Assembly: GCA_019614645.1 (NCBI GenBank)
Contig: JABWDB010000035.1
Location: 1,736,001 to 1,800,000, forward strand
DNA length: 64,000 nucleotides
Origin: Stratiolaelaps scimitus
Lineage: Eukaryota > Arthropoda > Arachnida > Mesostigmata > Laelapidae
Reading direction: 5' to 3'
The notes below the pieces were generated by a model. That model saw only the letters and a program-made list of their open reading frames with translations. It searched no databases and was not told where the DNA came from. A program made the position numbers and the translations under genes. Shown one piece after another: positions 59,801-64,000 of the stretch; the first letter of the stretch is position 1; every line of letters begins with the position of its first letter.

Positions 59801-61987
59801 GGCCCAAGTAACAGCGCATTGGGAATCAGTAAAACAAGTGGTGGTAATTTCACTGGGCCACCCGTTTGTCCAACGTATGAATTTTGGGTGTATCAGAAAA
59901 TATATATTCGTCCATATAGAGCGTATTGGTTCAAAGTTCTGTCACAGTAATTGCCACTTTCGATCGCGCTCATGGAAGCGACGGAGCGGAGAGGGCTCAG
60001 ATAATTGTTTACATTTCGAATTTCGCGGTCTGCCACAGTTTGGCGGTCTCAAAGATCGATTGATAAAATAATCCCGTGTGCGGCAGGCAACCAACGTAAC
60101 ACAGCAGAATTTTCGCTGCATAATGGAGGTTTTGTCAAGAAAAGCTGAATGAGTACCGAGGTCTGTTTGATGGCAAAAAGGCTGGGGGGCCAGCCGCAGA
60201 TCACTCCAAGTGAGGTTTCACAGCTTTAACAAGTCGCAGGTTCAAATCCGGCGGTAATTTCAGATAGGTTTTGATTTCTCTCTGGATATTTATCGCAGTG
60301 ATGCCACAAAAGGAATGAATACTGACTTAGAAGTATGAAAGGTGGCAGTTTGAAAGCCGTTCAAAAGGCTGGAATATTCGAATCGCCACATTGAGAGGCG
60401 ATCCTCCGTACGATCTTACTGAGCGCCACCAGCCAGTGTGACTCGATTTTGAAAAGGAATTGGTTCACTCGAAGACAAAGGTCGCCAACAAGGGCACGGA
60501 ATTGGCCAACAGATACAGCCTATGGTTTCATCATCATTATCATCATAATTCAGAGCCCCACAGAAAACTTCGTACAATACATAATAAAAAGGAATATGTC
60601 TTGGAAAATCATCATTTCGTACAAAACAGTGGCCGCCGCTCGCTGGTTAATAAATGCCTGAAGGGACTGTTGGAAATTGTATGCTCAAGACAGAAAAAGC
60701 TTTCGCTTTTACAACATAATGCGTCTGAAAGCTCCTGGGCAAGCTGTAGGCAAAAAAAAACAAGTGTCTGTATGTATAACTCAGCGGGAAGTTTGCCCTG
60801 CTAAGACAACGATGAAATAAAGCCTATGAAAATATAACGTATTGAAAGGTAAAGGGATTACAGACAGAGCGGTCAATCCAAGCTAACAATCAAGTTATTG
60901 AACAACAAGCAGAATATGAAATTGATTGCGACATCGGTAATCCAGTGAGGAACATTGCATGAGGTTCTCTCCTATGAAGCCACTAACATGAAGACGCAGA
61001 GGTCCCTCGCAGCGGGCAAAGGACCGCGCACTATAACCGTGATCAGTTCGATTAGCGCATGTGCCTTCATGCTTTTAGGCACCAAGACGAAGCCGCCGTT
61101 GGAACTGACGACGTTTCTGTTCAATACCTAGAACGAGTCGTACGTTGGGATTTGAATCAGGCTCCCCTGCTAAATATCGTAGGCACATACGCGGCACCCA
61201 GTACACACCGGGGCAGCGGGATTGTGTGATGCACAATGCAACGCTTCAGAAACAATACGTCCATAGACATCTCATTGATCTCGAAGAAACTGACGTATTT
61301 TAGCGTCGTCAGTTATTAGTTTCTGTCAAAATCAGGAATCTAAAAATGTATTGTACTTTTGTGTTGGGCAATCAGGAAAATATCAAAATCTTCTACCCAT
61401 CTGAGAATTTACGAATGGAATACATACGAACTCATAAGTGACCACCTATTGTTGACAATCGAGTGACCGAACTCATTATAATAATTCAAACCAATGGTGA
61501 CACCTCAAAACACAGTAGATATATCCAACTGGCTGCAACTTATTGCAAAGAGCTGAAGATGTTGCCAAAGAGACGTCTTGGGCGACGGCACCGTACTTGA
61601 GTCGCTCCATAGCGAGGGCGAAGTCTCGCCCGTGAACGGCCATGAGAAATATACCACTAAGCCAATGCGGCAGGTACTGAGTAACTATTTCATTTCTCAG
61701 CAGAGATGAACATTTACCGTATCAGGCGCTGTAATGTTGCGTTAGTATATATCAGCCCATTGCAACCCTATTACCGGCCTTGTTACATCATCGTAGTAGA
61801 AGCTCCCAGATACTCGAACACCATACACCTTGATAGATATTTATTACTCACAGCAATTCGCAATTGTTTACGCAAATATTTAAGTTCGGATTCGAATTAC
61901 GTCTTGCAAATCAATAATGTACTCTCAGTATTGATTTCCCCTTGGGCTACTGAATTACTAACAAACATATATGCTTCGCGTTATTCT
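56831..61987. other. Intergenic, no gene called
   Basis: ORFs of 108-138 codons (56796-57122 +, 57348-57683 -, 58348-58764 +) lack domains and splice context. A GA run lies at 57294-57314. A tRNA-like stretch with an A-box-like segment and GGTTCAAATCC lies near 60181-60250. Another B-box-like string (minus strand) lies near 61147. Confidence 0.35.
60178..60255 (+). repeat. tRNA-derived SINE fragment
   Basis: GGGGGCCAGCCGCAGATC, then, about 45 bases later, AGGTTCAAATCCGGCGG, a good B box at tRNA-like spacing. A related GGGCCAGCCGTAGCGCAG occurs at 58167. Confidence 0.45.
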
Positions 61988-62170
61988 TCACAAGGGCGTC
62001 GATGGATGCCGCAGTGGGCGAGTGGCATCCTTGTGTGGTTTCCATTGGGCCGCGTTATCAAGCCCCTGAAAGTATCCGCTAGCAGCTAAGCCGAGCAGGA
62101 CAACCAGGACCGCGGCCATGATCAACAGAATCGCAACGATGACGCATGTCGAGGTAGAACATAGACACAT
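61988..62170 (-). CDS. Candidate membrane-anchor ORF/exon
   Basis: ATG at 62170 on the minus strand opens 60 codons: a short Cys/Ser stretch, then one strong hydrophobic helix (CVIVAILLIMAAVLVVLLGL, residues about 9-28), then polar sequence. There is no signal-peptide cleavage pattern that I trust, so a single-pass anchor is likelier. It may be an exon downstream of the protein-like ORFs at 62.3-63.6 kb. Function unknown. Confidence 0.35.
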   Translation of the reverse strand: MCLCSTSTCVIVAILLIMAAVLVVLLGLAASGYFQGLDNAAQWKPHKDATRPLRHPSTPL

Positions 62171-62326
62171 AATATTAACAGTCGATGGTAGATGCCGTTA
62201 CCAGCCGCCACACCACCGGTGGACAGGGATCGATCATGGAATCTCGAGGTGACGATTGTTGATCGACTATCGAATCAATCAACAAATCTCGCCTCTTCCT
62301 TCAGCCAACGATCAATCAACGAGAAT

Positions 62327-62757
62327 TGCGTGGACGAACGTAGGTAGCAAACGCTTGGCGTTCAAGCAACCCAATGACGGGCACATCACGGCTGGGATTA
62401 ATGAGCCCTGCTCACTGATAGCTTCTTTCGCGACGAGTGCAGCACGTCTTAGCTCATCTGTCGAGTGCGCAAAGAACGACACATCTTCATTGCGTAGATA
62501 TCCGCACTGGTTAGTGCTAATTTCGATTCCAGCATTCGACGCACGCTCGCTCGATTCGTCGATGCAGCCGCCGAATTCGAAATAATGACGTCTGGTCAAC
62601 AGCTCACGACCGGCTGCTTTCAGGCGGAATATCAACGGCGCGGTGTGACGAACGCCAGCGTCTATATTTTGTACGAACTGATTATGTTCGAACGGTGTTT
62701 GAGGAGATAACGAAGCTGGTACTTGTCTTGCATATGTATTAGGCGCTACATTAATTT
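62327..62757 (-). CDS. Protein-like ORF, candidate exon of the 62-63.6 kb gene
   Basis: The minus-strand frame is open for about 143 codons with no initiator ATG before the body, as expected for an internal exon. Composition is balanced, with charged stretches (DELRRAALVAKEAISEQG) and four cysteines. Exact splice sites are not assigned and no domain was recognised. Confidence 0.35.
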
Positions 62758-63042
62758 AGGGACAGGTATAATTAGTTCCAGGCGATCCGAAATTCCGTTC
62801 AAGCCGCCTTGAACGCTAAACATAATTGAGCGACATTGGCGAACTAAGCTTGTGCAATTCGCCAATTTGATTGGGCTACTGCGAATTAGATTTTTTTTCA
62901 CTAAATACCCGTTAGGCGGATGGAAGAGTAATTGTACCCTCATTATATTCTTATATATATATATATCTAAGTATAGCCTCCTCTACAATCAAGCATAATA
63001 AATAGAATATCTAAAATAATACTTACTGCAGAAGCATCTGCT

Positions 63043-63225
63043 CTTTTTTTTGAGGACGAAATTTTCTTCAAACACACGGACACCACCCGAGACACCTTCC
63101 AATCTCCATGAAAGTGGGCCGATTCAGTGCAGGGGGGGGGGGTTGGTGTGGATGACAAAACGCCTCTGCCTGCTAAAGCCACCATCCTCTGCTCGTTGTC
63201 GATCTCTTCCCCAGAGTCGGGGAAG
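63043..63225 (-). repeat. Retroelement-like 3' end (family 3, copy 3)
   Basis: A T8 run is followed by GAGGACGAAATTTTCTTCAA, TCCATGAAAGTGGGCCGATT, a G10 run and GACAAAACGCCTCTGCCTGC. It is collinear with copy 2. The minus strand is open through it (GEEIDNEQRMVALAGRGVLS), which may be the end of an element ORF. It lies between the two candidate exons of the 62-63.6 kb gene. Confidence 0.75.
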
Positions 63226-63289
63226 CATCCGCTCTGCTGATTTTTTAGTGTACTTATTTTGTATAAAGCAACTGTCTCTGTCACACATT

Positions 63290-63576
63290 CTAGATATGAG
63301 CGTTCGTGAGTTTTGCCGGGTGTGAAATTAAGGGGATACGATAAATTTCGAGCTGGCTGGTGGCGAAAGTCCTAGAGCTTTTACTCCGCTTGATGGTTTC
63401 CGCATGGTATTCGTAGTTGTTGTGTTCGAATTGTAACAAACAATGACGCAGACGGCTCAAACCGACCGTGGCCTGACCCTTTGGCCTGACCCCCTTTGGC
63501 CTGACGGGTTCGAGCATTTCGGCCTTGACGTTCCGAGCGATCCCCTGCATGTGGTCTCCGAATTCTTGTTCGACAG
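63290..63576 (-). CDS. Protein-like ORF, candidate upstream exon of the 62-63.6 kb gene
   Basis: The minus-strand frame is open from 63576 and includes VRPKGVRPKGQATVG, encoded by a short tandem GGCCTGACC-type repeat, then a basic, aromatic stretch (YEYHAETIKRSKSSRTF). No domain was recognised. The splice sites are not fixed. The link to the downstream ORFs is inference. Confidence 0.3.
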
Positions 63577-64000
63577 TCGATCAGAAATACGATCGATTAT
63601 GCATTCATTTCATTTCGTAACGCAGGGAAGGCGATCTTCGGTTGAGTGACGTTGGCCTAATGAGAGCGTTTCCAGCGCATCATATGTATACATGATGAGA
63701 TCTATAATTCGCAAGGGTTCTCGTGAGCGGAACTGCCAGATGAACGGCCCTATAATTTCTAATACAACTTTCGCTTATCGCTTATCAAAGGATGTTCGAG
63801 ACGCCCGCACGAGGCGCGCGCGCCGAGGGAGCCTATTGTGCCAAGAGATGCTCGTTCAAATGAATTCCAAGTTCTTTATGTCGCCGTTTGTTCGAGATAT
63901 ACATTTTTTTCCAAAATATATAATAAGTGGTTGGTTTCCAAATAATTCCATAGCGAGGCTCAAACGTCAATGATGGTGGTAGCTTCATAGATCGTGAGCG
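63577..64000. other. Right edge of window, nothing called
   Basis: A 93-codon plus ORF at 63692-63973 is basic and lacks recognisable domains. Any gene entering from the right on the minus strand would have its 5' exons beyond the window. Confidence 0.35.

Noticed and set aside
1537..62966. TA-run-coded Tyr/Ile ORFs at many positions
   Set aside because: Runs of TA translate to alternating Tyr and Ile by default; these are microsatellites, not genes.

Overview
The window is eukaryotic nuclear DNA, most likely from an arthropod. Its genes are split into many short exons with canonical GT/AG splice sites. The intergenic space is AT-rich and full of (TA)n and (ATT)n microsatellites and small dispersed repeats. 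The protein families (a nervous-wreck-type F-BAR/double-SH3 protein, an Lsm14/trailer-hitch-type protein, a two-LIM protein) are animal. A chelicerate such as a mite is my guess, but nothing seen here proves it. There is no operon structure, rRNA, CRISPR array or intact transposase.

Layout. From 3.2 to 7.4 kb the minus strand carries the 3' part of a LIM-domain gene: two LIM modules, each split by a phase-2 intron at the same place, plus a plausible proline-rich linker exon. From 10.3 to 14.8 kb the plus strand carries a complete five-exon gene of 477 codons. It has a shortened N-terminal LSm fold, an FDF box, an FFD box and a degenerate TFG-like box, so it is a divergent Lsm14 (RAP55/trailer hitch) protein. 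From 21.5 to 40.2 kb the minus strand carries a large gene of at least 15 exons (1029 codons seen, first coding exon not found). It encodes an F-BAR domain, two SH3 domains and a proline-rich acidic tail, the architecture of Nervous wreck/FCHSD1/2. The Lsm14-like gene and nwk converge on a 6.7 kb repeat-rich spacer.

From 40 to 64 kb no gene could be completed. Two GC/CpG-rich blocks (41.3-42.6 kb and 51.3-54.0 kb) look like promoter or 5'-UTR DNA, and the missing nwk first exon may lie there. The last 2 kb hold three protein-like minus-strand ORFs, one with a clear membrane helix, which may be exons of a gene running in from the right. Other isolated exon-like ORFs lie at 28.1 and 30.1 kb (plus strand, inside nwk introns), 43.2 kb and 49.4 kb.

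Repeats. Three short dispersed families recur: a tRNA-headed SINE-like family (four copies), a 48-bp element present as an inverted pair around 45.5-47.3 kb, and a retroelement-like 3' end with a poly(A) tract (three copies). Several near-perfect hairpins are present. The three recognised genes have unrelated cellular roles: membrane remodelling and actin (nwk), mRNA repression granules (Lsm14-like), and zinc-dependent protein scaffolding (LIM). Nothing in the sequence ties them into one pathway.
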